This document shows, in pieces, positions 54,479-63,717 of a stretch of 64,000 nucleotides of DNA. The position numbers and the translations under genes were made by a program. The stretch comes from Nitratireductor arenosus (lineage in GTDB: Bacteria; Pseudomonadota; Alphaproteobacteria; Rhizobiales; Rhizobiaceae). Below the pieces are notes generated by a model, which saw only the letters and a program-made list of their open reading frames with translations, made no database searches and was not told where the DNA came from. The stretch lies in assembly GCF_009742725.1 (NCBI RefSeq), contig NZ_WPHG01000004.1, forward strand, positions 124,001 to 188,000. Direction: 5' to 3'. How positions within the stretch are numbered: the first letter of the stretch is position 1; each line of letters opens with the position of its first letter.

Positions 54479-55393
54479 TCACGAATCGGCCGCGAACAGG
54501 CCCTTGGGCCTGACGAGAAGAACAAGCGCCATCAAAAGATAGATACCCATCGAGGAAATGCCCGCGCCGAGCGCGTCGGCCTCAGAGCCGACCATGACTT
54601 GGCGCAGAAGGCCCGGCAGATAGGCCCTCAACATGGTGTCGACCACGCCGATGATCAGGCTGGCGAAGAAAGCGCCGCGGATCGAGCCGACGCCGCCGAT
54701 GACGACCACGACGAAGGTGGTGATCAGAATCTGTTCGCCCATGCCCACCTGGACGGCCAGGATCGGCCCCGCCATCAGTCCGGCGAGACCGGCAAGCAGC
54801 GCACCCAGCCCGAAAACGAGAGTGTAGAGCATGCGGATGTCGACGCCGAGCGCGCGCACCATGTCGCGATTGGTCGAACCGGCGCGCACGAGCATGCCGA
54901 TGCGGGTGCGATTGATCAGAAGGTAAAGTCCGGCCGCAACCAGCAGCCCGACCAGAATGATTGAGAGCCGGTAGACGGGATAGACCAGGCCCGGCAGCAA
55001 CTCCACCGAGCCCTCGAGCAGCGGCGGCATCGGCACGAACAGAGGCTGGCGGCCGAACAGGATGGTGACGAGCTGGTTGAGGATCAGGATGATGGCGAAG
55101 GTCGCCAGGACCTGGTCGAGGTGGTCACGCCGATAAAGCCGCCTTATCACCACCATCTCCATCACGACGCCGGTGACGGCGGCCGCGCCCAAAGCCGCCA
55201 GGATGCCGAGCAGAAAGGAGCCGGTCTGGCCGATGACGAGCGTGCCGGCATAGGCGCCGACCATATAGATCGAGCCGTGGGCGAGATTGATGATGCCCAT
55301 GATGCCGAAGATCAGGGTCAGCCCGGCCGCCATCAGGAAGAGCATGACGCCGAACTGGAGCCCGTTGAGCATCTGTTCGAGGAACAAGGTCAT
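54479..55393 (-). CDS. livH: branched-chain-amino-acid-type ABC importer permease LivH (system 2)
   Basis: 304 residues, about eight helices. N-terminal EQMLNGLQFGVMLFLMAAGLTLIFGIMGIINLAHGSIYMVGAY and C-terminal TFVVVVIGGVGSIRGAFFASLIIGVVDT are diagnostic, and the end reads VRPKGLFAADS. It follows the binding-protein gene by 79 bases, a gap holding a GC-rich inverted stretch but no gene. Confidence 0.95.
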   Translation of the reverse strand: MTLFLEQMLNGLQFGVMLFLMAAGLTLIFGIMGIINLAHGSIYMVGAYAGTLVIGQTGSFLLGILAALGAAAVTGVVMEMVVIRRLYRRDHLDQVLATFAIILILNQLVTILFGRQPLFVPMPPLLEGSVELLPGLVYPVYRLSIILVGLLVAAGLYLLINRTRIGMLVRAGSTNRDMVRALGVDIRMLYTLVFGLGALLAGLAGLMAGPILAVQVGMGEQILITTFVVVVIGGVGSIRGAFFASLIIGVVDTMLRAYLPGLLRQVMVGSEADALGAGISSMGIYLLMALVLLVRPKGLFAADS

Positions 55394-55472
55394 CGTACCG
55401 GTCGAAACCCGAGAAAGAGGAAGGGGTGCCCCGCGCGGGGCCCTGCCCGCGCGGAGCCGCGGCCGCGGATTG

Positions 55473-56642
55473 TCAGAGCTTGCACTCCGCCGCGTAGGCG
55501 TCGCTGTGGTTTTCCAGTATCCGATCGCCCGTCTTCAAGACCGGCTTGCCGTCCTCGCCGGCGACGACCTTGAGCGCGTACCAATCCTGCACCGGGTGCT
55601 GGTTGGGCCCGAAGGCGAACGTGCCGCGCACGGATTGGAAATCGGCCTTGCGCAAGGCGTCGCGGAACGCGTCGAGATCCTCGATATCGCCGCCAGTGGC
55701 CTTGAGCGCCGAGGCAATGACGCGTGCGGCATCGTAGCCCTGGCTGGCATAATAGGTCAGCGGACGGTCATAAGCTTTCTGCCAGGCCGCAACGAAAGCC
55801 TTGTTGGCCTCGTTGTCGAAGTCGGAGTTCCAGTGGCTCGACACGTTGACGCCGATCGCGGCCTCGCCGACCGCATTCAGGATGACGCCATCCATCGACG
55901 GTTCGGCGACGACCATCGGCACGGCATCGAGAAGGCCCGCCTGCTGGTATTGGCGCATGAAGGTGATGCCCAGCCCGCCGGGATGGAACTGGAACACGAC
56001 CTCCGGCTTGGCGTCGCGAATCTGGGCCATCTCGGCGGCGAAATCGGTCTGGTCGAGACGGGTATAAACCTCCCCGACGATCTCGCCTTTGAAGAAACGC
56101 TTGAAGCCGGAAATCGCGTCCTTGCCGGCCTGGTAATTGGGCGCCAGCACGAAGGCGCTCTTGTAACCGAGATTGGTGGCGTTTTGACCGGCGCTTTCGT
56201 GCAGGCTGTCATTCTGCCAGGAGACGACGAAATAATTCTCGTGGCATCCCTTGCCGGCCATGTTGGACGGGGCCGCATTGGGGCTGACATAAATCGCTTC
56301 CCCATCGACGATGTCGGGCACGGTGGCGCCGGCGACGTTGGAAAAGACGATGCCGGTAAACAGTTTCACGCCTTCGTTGTTGAGGAAGCGGTCGGCGATC
56401 TGGCGGCCGTTACCGGGCTTCAGCCCGTCATCCTCCACCATCAGCGTGACCGGCACGCCGCCGAGCTTGTCGCCCTCGGCGTCGATGGCGAGCTGGAAGC
56501 CGTCGCGAATATCCTGGCCGAGATAGCCAGCCGGACCGGACAGCGTCGTGATCATGCCGATCTTGACGGGCTCCTGCGCCCAACCCGTCACGGCCATCGC
56601 CGCGGACGCCGCCGCGGTCAGCAATACGGTTTTCATTCTCAT
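55473..56642 (-). CDS. livK: branched-chain-amino-acid-type ABC importer substrate-binding protein (system 2)
   Basis: 389 residues from the ATG at 56642, with GGAG upstream and a clean signal peptide (KTVLLTAAASAAMAVTGWA). It is a type-1 periplasmic binding protein: VKIGMITTLSGPAGYLGQDIRDGFQLAID, then KLGGVPVTLMVEDDGLKPGNGRQIADRFLNNEGVKLFTGIV. Two Cys in GKGCHENYF and a final AECKL are noticeable. It lies between 3-hydroxyanthranilate dioxygenase and its permeases, so its ligand is probably an aromatic or heteroaromatic acid; this is inference from context. Confidence 0.93.
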   Translation of the reverse strand: MRMKTVLLTAAASAAMAVTGWAQEPVKIGMITTLSGPAGYLGQDIRDGFQLAIDAEGDKLGGVPVTLMVEDDGLKPGNGRQIADRFLNNEGVKLFTGIVFSNVAGATVPDIVDGEAIYVSPNAAPSNMAGKGCHENYFVVSWQNDSLHESAGQNATNLGYKSAFVLAPNYQAGKDAISGFKRFFKGEIVGEVYTRLDQTDFAAEMAQIRDAKPEVVFQFHPGGLGITFMRQYQQAGLLDAVPMVVAEPSMDGVILNAVGEAAIGVNVSSHWNSDFDNEANKAFVAAWQKAYDRPLTYYASQGYDAARVIASALKATGGDIEDLDAFRDALRKADFQSVRGTFAFGPNQHPVQDWYALKVVAGEDGKPVLKTGDRILENHSDAYAAECKL

Positions 56643-56738
56643 GCTGAACTCTCCCATTGATGCCATTGTTATTGCGTTTCTATCCGGCAGCGCTCATCGT
56701 CTCCCGCCGCCCGTTTTCGGCAGAAACCGTCGCCCGGA

Positions 56739-57386
<648 letters not shown>

Positions 57387-58340
57387 TTAGAGTTTTAGTC
57401 CGCACGCCTCGAAGGCTGCGCGCGTAGTCGCCTTTTCCTCCTCGGTGAGTTCAAGCAATGGCGGGCGCACGGCGCCACCAGCCTGACCGAGCAGTTCCTG
57501 CCAGTATTTTTGATGGGAATGCGGTTTTTCGGCCGGCCGGGTGTCACGCAGCGCCTTGCGTACCGGATCGAGGCTGTCGCGCACGGCGCGCGCCTTGTCG
57601 GCCTCGCCGGCGAAGGCAAGATCGGTGTATTCGCGCATGCGCCGGTCGGTCTTGGTCTGGATCAGATAGGGCGGCGACGAACACAGATAGAGCCGCCAGC
57701 CGAGCTCCAGCACGTTGTCCAGCCATTCCTCCTCCGAGGCGGTGGAAACCTGGATACGGTCGCCGGCGAGACGCGACAGTTCGGCATACATCGGACGCGG
57801 CACCGAATATTTGATCGCCACAACGGTCTCGATATCGGCAAGCCGGTTGCAAAGCTGCGGGCTCATCAGATAGCCGCTGTCGGGATGGCTCCACAGCGCG
57901 ATGCCGATATCGACCTTGTCGGCAATGGCGCGGTAATAGTTGAGGAGGGTTTCGTCCTGCTGCTTGAAGAAATGCAGGATCGGCGCATGGACGACGATAT
58001 AGTCCGCGCCAGCCTTCTGGGCGTGGCGGGCAAGGTCGATGACAACATCCATGTTCTGGTCCGAACACGACATGATGGTCTGAGCCCGCCCGGCGCAGGC
58101 CTCGACCGCAAGGTCGAAGCAGCGCTTGCGCTCGTCGAGCGTCATGGAAAAGAATTCGCCCTGCTTGCCGGCGATGAAAAAGCCGTCAATGCCGAGATCC
58201 TCGATCCAGTGGTCGATGTTGTTGCGAAACGCCTCCTCATCCAATGCGAGCGAGGGTGTGAACGGCATCAGCGCGGCGGCCCAGATGCCTTTCATATGCG
58301 TCTTGGCGTAGGCTTTGGCGTCTTTTCTGGAATATCTCAT
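57387..58340 (-). CDS. DapA/DHDPS-family class I aldolase or hydratase-aldolase
   Basis: 317 residues; the ATG at 58340 overlaps the stop of the molybdenum-subunit gene (ATGA). The barrel shows GIWAAALMPFTPSLALDEEAF, FFIAGKQGEFFSMTLDERKR (in place of the usual GTTGE), and a Schiff-base Lys in VVAIKYSVP. The usual catalytic Tyr of PYY is replaced: VHAPILHFFKQQD. The C-terminus is extended. DHDPS-type enzymes cleave or form C-C bonds with pyruvate. In catabolic operons relatives are hydratase-aldolases acting on ring-opened aromatic compounds, which fits the HAAO next door, but the exact reaction is open. Confidence 0.85.
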   Translation of the reverse strand: MRYSRKDAKAYAKTHMKGIWAAALMPFTPSLALDEEAFRNNIDHWIEDLGIDGFFIAGKQGEFFSMTLDERKRCFDLAVEACAGRAQTIMSCSDQNMDVVIDLARHAQKAGADYIVVHAPILHFFKQQDETLLNYYRAIADKVDIGIALWSHPDSGYLMSPQLCNRLADIETVVAIKYSVPRPMYAELSRLAGDRIQVSTASEEEWLDNVLELGWRLYLCSSPPYLIQTKTDRRMREYTDLAFAGEADKARAVRDSLDPVRKALRDTRPAEKPHSHQKYWQELLGQAGGAVRPPLLELTEEEKATTRAAFEACGLKL

Positions 58341-60670
58341 TTTTGTCCCGATCGCTCGCGGTGCGCCTCGGCCTCGTGCAGGGCGCTCCACAGTTTTTCA
58401 CTCGTGAACGGCATTTGCGGCATCGCCGCGCCGCACGCTGCAAGCGCGTCGCCGACCGCGTTGGCGATCGCAGCGGGAATGCCGATGCAGCCGGCTTCCC
58501 CGACGCCCTTGGCGCCCAGCGCATTGACCGGCGACGGCGTTTCCAGCTTGTCGATATCGACAACCGGCACATCGGCGGCCCGCGGCACTGCGTAATCCAT
58601 CAAAGAGCCGGTCACCAACTGACCGTCCTGGTCGTAGACGATGCGCTCCATCAGCGCCTCGCCGACCCCCTGGGCCATGCCGCCGACGAGTTGACCGCGC
58701 ACCAGCAACGGGTTGACGACGATGCCGGCATCGTCGACCCAGGCCAATTTCTCGAAGTCGAGCTTTCCCGTCTGCCGGTCGATGACGACCATGGCCAGGC
58801 AGCAGCCGCTGCTCCAGGCCTCGTTGTCGGCGTGATAGATCACCTGGCTCGCCAGCACCGGCTCGTCCGGGTCGCCGGCATCGCCGCCGACATGGCGCGC
58901 GAATTCTCGCCAGGTGACCGAGCCGCGTTGGGCGGCCGACAGGCCCCGGGAGGAAAACGCGACGTCGGCGGCGGCGCAGTTCAGCCGCTCCCCGCCCGCC
59001 TCGACGAACTGTTCGCGCAGACCCTGGCAGGCGCGCAGCACGGCGCTGCCGCCGATCGCGGTGCTGCGGCTGGCGAGAGCGCCAATACCGCCGGGCAGAT
59101 CGGCGGTGTCGCCGTGACGGACGTCGACCTGGGCCGGGTCGATATCGAGCGCATCGGCCACTATCTGCGAAAAGGCGGTCTGGCGCCCCTGCCCCTGGGC
59201 GCTTGCCCCGGTGGCGACCAGGAACGTGCCGTCGCGGCACAGCGACACGCTGGCGCTTTCCCAACCCTGCCCGCACGGTTCGACATAAAGCGCGACGCCC
59301 AGGCCGACAACTTCACCGCCGGCACGGCGTGTTTCGCACTCGGCGCGCAACGCCTCATAGTCCGACAAGCGCGTCATGCGCTCGAGCAAGGCCGGGTAAT
59401 CGCCGGAATCAAGCGCATCGCCGGCCGGCATAGGCCAGGGAAAATCTGCCGGTCCGACCAGATTGCGCCGACGGATTTCGACCGGATCGACCGCAAGGCG
59501 CCGCGCCGCCTCGTCGATCAGTCGTTCCATCAGCATCGCAGCCTCCGGCCTCCCGGCGCCGCGATAAATGCCAACCCCGGCATGATTGCCGTCGAAAGCC
59601 TTGAGGCTCACTTCGACGGCGCCGACCTTATAGGGTCCGGGCAGAATGCGGCCAGCGTTGCGGACCGGAATGGCCGCGCTGTAGGGCATCCAATGGCCGA
59701 GGGGGAACGCAAGCCGGGCCCTCAGGCCGAGCAGTTCGCCGTCGGCCGCGAGCGCCAGCGCGCCTTCGGTGATCGCGCCGCGGCCGTGGCTTGCCGCAAT
59801 CAGGTCTTCTCCTCGCGTTGCGCACCATTTGACCGGACGAGCCAGCCGGCGCGCGGCCCAGGCGACCATCAAATCCTCGGGATAGATCGAGGATTTGCCG
59901 CCGAACGCGCCGCCGACATCGGGCGCGATCACCCGCACCTGCGACATCGACAGCCCAAGAATGCGCGCGATATCCTCACGCGCCCTGTAGGGCGCCTGGG
60001 TCGAGAGCCAGGCCGTCAGTGCTCCGTCGTTCCAGTCGGCGAGCGCGGCACGCGGCTCCAACGCCGTCGGCGCTACAAGGGCGTGCTCGACGGTCGCTTC
60101 CACAATCAGCGCGGCGCGTGAAAACGCATCGTCGACATCGCCAAGCTCGCGGTCGGCGGCGACCAACTCCTTGCCCTGGCGCGGTGACGCCACGGAACGC
60201 GGCTCGACCTCGAACGCAACCAGCGCGGCGGCGTCACGCGCCGCGGCCCGGGATGTGGCGACCACCGCGGCGACAGCCTGCCCGGCCGCCTCGACCACCT
60301 CGCCCGCAAGCAGACGAAGCGGTCTCACGGTCATGCCCGGGAGGACGATATTGACGGCGGATTGCCCGAGATCGCCGAGATCGGCGGCAGAAAACACGGC
60401 AACGACGCCGTCGGCCGAACGCGCCTCCTCCATATCGAGCGGGCCGAGCCGGCCATGCGGATAGGGACTGCGGGCGAATTCAAGGTGCAGGCAACCGTCG
60501 GGCAGGTGATCGTCGACATAGGCGCCATGGCCGGAGACGAGACGACGATCCTCGACGCGCGCCAGGCTCTGACCGAGCCAGCGCGGCCGCGCCTGACTGA
60601 TATCGCCGACTGCGTTCACGACCTTCTCTCCCCGACGTCCCAATGGCGGCATCGAGGGTTCAGAAGACAC
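58337..60670 (-). CDS. molybdenum hydroxylase large (molybdopterin) subunit, CoxL/XdhA type
   Basis: 777 residues from a GTG at 60670; an ATG at 60652 is an alternative start. ARPRWLGQSLARVEDRRLVSGHGAYVDD starts the Ald_Xan_dh_C domain. Molybdopterin motifs are VGGAFGGK, AGVGIYRGAGRPEA and the C-terminal GAKGVGEAG, whose Glu725 is the catalytic base. The family hydroxylates C-H bonds next to ring nitrogens in quinolines, isoquinolines, nicotinates and purines, using water as oxygen source. The small and medium subunit genes are 7.2 kb downstream, not adjacent. A LysR gene diverges upstream. Confidence 0.92.
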   Translation of the reverse strand: MSSEPSMPPLGRRGEKVVNAVGDISQARPRWLGQSLARVEDRRLVSGHGAYVDDHLPDGCLHLEFARSPYPHGRLGPLDMEEARSADGVVAVFSAADLGDLGQSAVNIVLPGMTVRPLRLLAGEVVEAAGQAVAAVVATSRAAARDAAALVAFEVEPRSVASPRQGKELVAADRELGDVDDAFSRAALIVEATVEHALVAPTALEPRAALADWNDGALTAWLSTQAPYRAREDIARILGLSMSQVRVIAPDVGGAFGGKSSIYPEDLMVAWAARRLARPVKWCATRGEDLIAASHGRGAITEGALALAADGELLGLRARLAFPLGHWMPYSAAIPVRNAGRILPGPYKVGAVEVSLKAFDGNHAGVGIYRGAGRPEAAMLMERLIDEAARRLAVDPVEIRRRNLVGPADFPWPMPAGDALDSGDYPALLERMTRLSDYEALRAECETRRAGGEVVGLGVALYVEPCGQGWESASVSLCRDGTFLVATGASAQGQGRQTAFSQIVADALDIDPAQVDVRHGDTADLPGGIGALASRSTAIGGSAVLRACQGLREQFVEAGGERLNCAAADVAFSSRGLSAAQRGSVTWREFARHVGGDAGDPDEPVLASQVIYHADNEAWSSGCCLAMVVIDRQTGKLDFEKLAWVDDAGIVVNPLLVRGQLVGGMAQGVGEALMERIVYDQDGQLVTGSLMDYAVPRAADVPVVDIDKLETPSPVNALGAKGVGEAGCIGIPAAIANAVGDALAACGAAMPQMPFTSEKLWSALHEAEAHRERSGQK

Positions 60671-60686
60671 CGCCCCAATCTATATG

Positions 60687-60704
60687 ACAATCTTGATTTA
60701 TTGT
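60687..60704. promoter_or_regulatory. dyad ACAAT-N8-ATTGT in divergent promoter, candidate LysR operator
   Basis: ACAAT (60687-60691) and ATTGT (60700-60704) are exact inverted half-sites around eight bases, in the 70-base AT-rich gap between the molybdenum-subunit gene and the LysR gene. This spacing is usual for LysR-type dyads. It is probably the site through which the LysR protein controls both genes. Confidence 0.45.
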
Positions 60705-60740
60705 ATGAATTGATCGCAAATTTCTATATATATCGGATTC

Positions 60741-61652
60741 ATGAAGGTGACTATCAGACAGATCGAAAGTTTTCTGGGCGTGGCCGAGGCCGGCAATTTC
60801 TCCCGCGCCTCACGCCGCCTGGGGATCGCGCAGCCGGCGCTTTCGCAGGCGGTCAAGGATCTGGAAGCCGAGCTCGGCGTCAGGTTGTTCGATCGCACCA
60901 CGCGACGCGTCGAACTGACGGACGCTGGACGGGAGTTCCAGGGCTCGGCCGGCAAGGCGCTGGAAGACCTGCAACTCGCGATGGGTCGAACCCGAGACCT
61001 GGCCGAGCAGCGGCGCGGACGAATTCGCGTTGCCGCGCCACCGCTGCTTGCCGCGGTGGTTTTGCCCTACGCGATCGCCGCGTTCCGCGGACGCCATCCC
61101 GGTATCACCGTCGAACTGGTGGATGTCGGCACCGAGCAGATCGTCGAGGCCGTCACGTCGGGCCGCGCCGATTGCGGCCTGGGAACCTTTCCTCCGGGCG
61201 AGGACGGCATCGAGCGGGTGATCCTGATGCGGGACAATCTGATGCTGTTTTGCGGCTATGATAGCCCGTTCTACGCGGCCACAACCGTACACTGGTCCGA
61301 TCTCGGCGGTCATCCCTTGATCGCGCTGACCCGCGACAGCGGCATCCGGCTGCTGGTCGAGGTCGGTTTCGAGACCGTGCAATTGCCGATGAAACCCGCG
61401 TATGAGGTGACGCACATCACGACGGCGCTGGCGCTCGCGGAGGCCGGACTCGGAATTTCGGTGCTGCCGACCTATGCGCTGGTGGCCGCCCGCCACCACA
61501 AAGTCGCGGGCAAGCTTTTGATCGATCCCGGCATTTCGCGCGAAGTGGTGCTGATCCATGCGAGCGGCCGATCGGTGTCGCCGGCCGTTTCGGCCTTCAG
61601 CACGGTCCTGCGCCGCTACGCGCAAAAGCTCACGCCGCGCGAGACCAACTGA
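60741..61652 (+). CDS. LysR-family transcriptional regulator
   Basis: 303 residues. The HTH is in QIESFLGVAEAGNFSRASRRLGIAQPALSQAVKDLEAELGVRLFDRTTRRVELT, with the substrate-binding domain following (RIRVAAPPLLAAVVLPYAIAAF, VVLIHASGRSVSP near the end). It is the only plus-strand gene in a 15-kb minus-strand catabolic block. It sits between the quinolone-cleavage genes and the molybdenum hydroxylase large subunit, and probably regulates one or both. The effector is unknown. Confidence 0.9.
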   Translation: MKVTIRQIESFLGVAEAGNFSRASRRLGIAQPALSQAVKDLEAELGVRLFDRTTRRVELTDAGREFQGSAGKALEDLQLAMGRTRDLAEQRRGRIRVAAPPLLAAVVLPYAIAAFRGRHPGITVELVDVGTEQIVEAVTSGRADCGLGTFPPGEDGIERVILMRDNLMLFCGYDSPFYAATTVHWSDLGGHPLIALTRDSGIRLLVEVGFETVQLPMKPAYEVTHITTALALAEAGLGISVLPTYALVAARHHKVAGKLLIDPGISREVVLIHASGRSVSPAVSAFSTVLRRYAQKLTPRETN

Positions 61653-61945
61653 GCGGTTCTAAAGCCGTTCTTCTTTACTGGAATCGTTTGACTGCCGGGA
61701 TTTCGCGGTCTGGCCAGGAACGCCTGGCGATGCGGTGCAGGCACCGTGAGCCGCGCGCGACGCCGTAAGACGCGCGAGAGACCAAAGTCGGGCGATTGCG
61801 GTTTGACGGGCGATATCAAAACCATGGGCGCTCCCGGCTTGGACGGCTTTTCCGCCCCTGCGGCGTCGAAGCCCTTGCCCGATATTGATATCGCGCCGCG
61901 GACTTCTCCTTGCCGGAGCGAAAGATCCATCCCATCAAACCGCTC
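61651..61945. repeat. intergenic element with terminal 8-bp inverted repeats
   Basis: The 313-base gap between the LysR gene and the kynurenine-formamidase-like gene holds no gene that I can support. GAGCGGTT (61651-61658) at its left end, overlapping the LysR stop, is the exact reverse complement of AACCGCTC (61938-61945) at its right end. Internal dyads include CCAGG/CCTGG (61713-61727) and GGCGATATCAAAACC near GATATTGATATCGC. The structure resembles a small non-autonomous palindromic element, but without a second copy this is uncertain. Confidence 0.35.
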
Positions 61946-61965
61946 CCATTTAAAGAGGAACGGCG

Positions 61966-62874
61966 CTAGCCGCCGGCAATCAGGCCGCGCAGGGTCAGCG
62001 ACAAGGCGCTGTCGTCGTCGGCAAGGTCGAGCACGACATCGAAATGGTTGCGATCCGGCACCATCATGACGGTGGAGCGGAACCCCGCCGCCCGCCACAG
62101 TGCGTCAAAAGCACGCGACTGGCGGCCGAAACCGTCCGGCTCGCCCGAGGCAAACGCAACTACAAGCGGACAGCCGGTGCGCGGTACATGCTCGGCCGGG
62201 CTGAGCGCGACCACGTCTTCCGGCGAGAGTTGGATCCATTCCTGCACAAAGGAACCGGCGATCGGCGCCAGGTGGAACAGGCCGCTGATCGGCAAGGCGC
62301 CCTTGACGACGTCCTGCGGCAGGGCCAGGTGCTCTTGCCAACCATCCGCGAGCACAGCCCCGGTCAGATGTCCACCGGCCGAGCTTCCGCCGACAAAAAT
62401 CCGTTGCGGGTCGATGCCGTAATTCGCGCCGCGACGCCACAGGAACGCCACCGCCGCGCGCACCTCGCGCACGATTTCGGCCAGCGAAGCCGCGGGCGCC
62501 AGCCGGTAGTCGAGGACAGCGGTGGCAACGCCGTGCCGATCCAGCATCGGGGCCATGAAAGCCGAATCCGCCTTGGACAGCGCCCGCCAATAACCGCCAT
62601 GGATGAAAAGGAATACGGGCCGCAAACGCTGACCTGGCGCGGCCGCGCCGAAGATATCGAGTGCTTGGCCGCTTTCGGTGTCATAGATCACGTCCAGCGC
62701 CGCGCCCGGCATGACGCGCGCGGGTTCCGATAGAGCGCGGTAGCGCCGCATTTCCCGCTCGAAGCGCTCCGGCGAGACCGTCGCGCGGGCATTGTAGTCC
62801 TCGTCGAGCGTCGCACGCGGAAGAACACCCTCCGCGCGCAGCCCATCCAGGAGCGAAGCCGCCCGCCCGCTCAT
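61966..62874 (-). CDS. kynurenine formamidase-like alpha/beta hydrolase (arylformamidase family)
   Basis: 302 residues; the ATG overlaps the stop of the dioxygenase gene (ATGA). Near the N-terminus it reads DYNARATVSP, then the oxyanion HGGYW (92-96), the nucleophile Ser165 in GGSSAGG (162-168), and a C-terminal VPDRNHFDVV with the catalytic His. This is the arylformamidase signature. Arylformamidases hydrolyse N-formylkynurenine and can hydrolyse N-formylanthranilate. Coupling to the Qdo/Hod-like gene predicts it acts on the N-formyl- or N-acylanthranilate that that enzyme makes. The tryptophan/kynurenine pathway genes are not in the window. Confidence 0.88.
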   Translation of the reverse strand: MSGRAASLLDGLRAEGVLPRATLDEDYNARATVSPERFEREMRRYRALSEPARVMPGAALDVIYDTESGQALDIFGAAAPGQRLRPVFLFIHGGYWRALSKADSAFMAPMLDRHGVATAVLDYRLAPAASLAEIVREVRAAVAFLWRRGANYGIDPQRIFVGGSSAGGHLTGAVLADGWQEHLALPQDVVKGALPISGLFHLAPIAGSFVQEWIQLSPEDVVALSPAEHVPRTGCPLVVAFASGEPDGFGRQSRAFDALWRAAGFRSTVMMVPDRNHFDVVLDLADDDSALSLTLRGLIAGG

Positions 62875-63659
62875 GCGACGAAAGCACGAACCGCGTCCGC
62901 GACGGCGCGCGGCTGTTCAAGCGTGGGGAAGTGCGTCCTGCCCTCGAGTTTGTTAGGAACGAACCAGGGGTTTTGCGCGGCGAAGTCGCGCTGCGCCTGC
63001 AGATAGTCCGCTTCGAAAGGTTGCGAGAAAATATGCGTGATCGGACGGGTTTGCGCCAGCGCGTTCATCCGCAACATCGGATTGCCCCACCTGCGATAGG
63101 CTTTCGCGATCTCGCGGCCCGAGCGCGCCCACATCTCGTAGTCGAAGCCCGCCATCTCGTTATTGACGTGATCGACGATATCCTGGTTGTCGGTGTCGCC
63201 GATCCAGTGATTGAAGAAGTCCTTGCGACCGTTCTCCCAGTTACGACGGTCCTGGATGTCGTCGATCATGGTGAAGAACGCCTCGTCCGGGCTGACCATG
63301 ATCCAGTCAATGACAACACTGCGCGGCACGCGGCCGGCGCCCATTTGATCGGTGAACTCGATATTCGCCCAACCGCCGTGCGAAGTCGAAACCGGCACGA
63401 CCCGCTCCAGGCCGAGCTTGTCGGCGAACGCGACCACATCAGCGGCCTGCTCGTCGATGGTGAAGTCGCCATCATGGCTGCGGTCCTCGCCATGGCCGCG
63501 CCAGTCGAAGAGGATCACGCGATGGGTGCGCGCAAGTTCCGGCGCCAGGTGCTTGAACAGACGGTGGTCCTGGCACCAGCCCGAAAGCAGCAGCAGGACA
63601 TCCCCCTCGCCCGTGTCGTCATAGGTGAACGGGTTTGCGCCGATCTTTATCGTCTTCAT
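62871..63659 (-). CDS. cofactor-independent 3-hydroxy-4(1H)-quinolone 2,4-dioxygenase (Qdo/Hod family)
   Basis: 262 residues from the ATG at 63659, with GGGGAGAGAC upstream. Alpha/beta-hydrolase fold with the Hod/Qdo fingerprints: LLSGWCQDHRLFKHLAP (28-33 region), VSTSHGGW with Ser93 and His94, VIDWIM with Asp118, RTRPITHIFSQP, and GRTHFPTLE with His243. From memory, these align with Hod of Arthrobacter (Asp126, His251) and even more closely with Qdo of Pseudomonas. The first His of the Hod motif SHSHGG is Thr here, as in Qdo. Such enzymes cleave 3-hydroxy-4(1H)-quinolones with O2 to N-acylanthranilate and CO without metal or cofactor. Confidence 0.88.
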   Translation of the reverse strand: MKTIKIGANPFTYDDTGEGDVLLLLSGWCQDHRLFKHLAPELARTHRVILFDWRGHGEDRSHDGDFTIDEQAADVVAFADKLGLERVVPVSTSHGGWANIEFTDQMGAGRVPRSVVIDWIMVSPDEAFFTMIDDIQDRRNWENGRKDFFNHWIGDTDNQDIVDHVNNEMAGFDYEMWARSGREIAKAYRRWGNPMLRMNALAQTRPITHIFSQPFEADYLQAQRDFAAQNPWFVPNKLEGRTHFPTLEQPRAVADAVRAFVA

Positions 63660-63717
63660 GTCTCTCCCCGACTGGCGAACGATTGCGGTTGGCGCCGCGC
63701 GCCGCGGCGCGGCTTGT

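Noticed and set aside
58343-60121. 592-codon plus-strand frame opposite the molybdenum hydroxylase large subunit
   Set aside because: Antisense to a clear CoxL-type protein; no domain seen.
61616-62098. 160-codon minus-strand frame across the gap next to the LysR gene
   Set aside because: It overlaps both flanking genes and includes the intergenic palindromic element; no similarity recognised.
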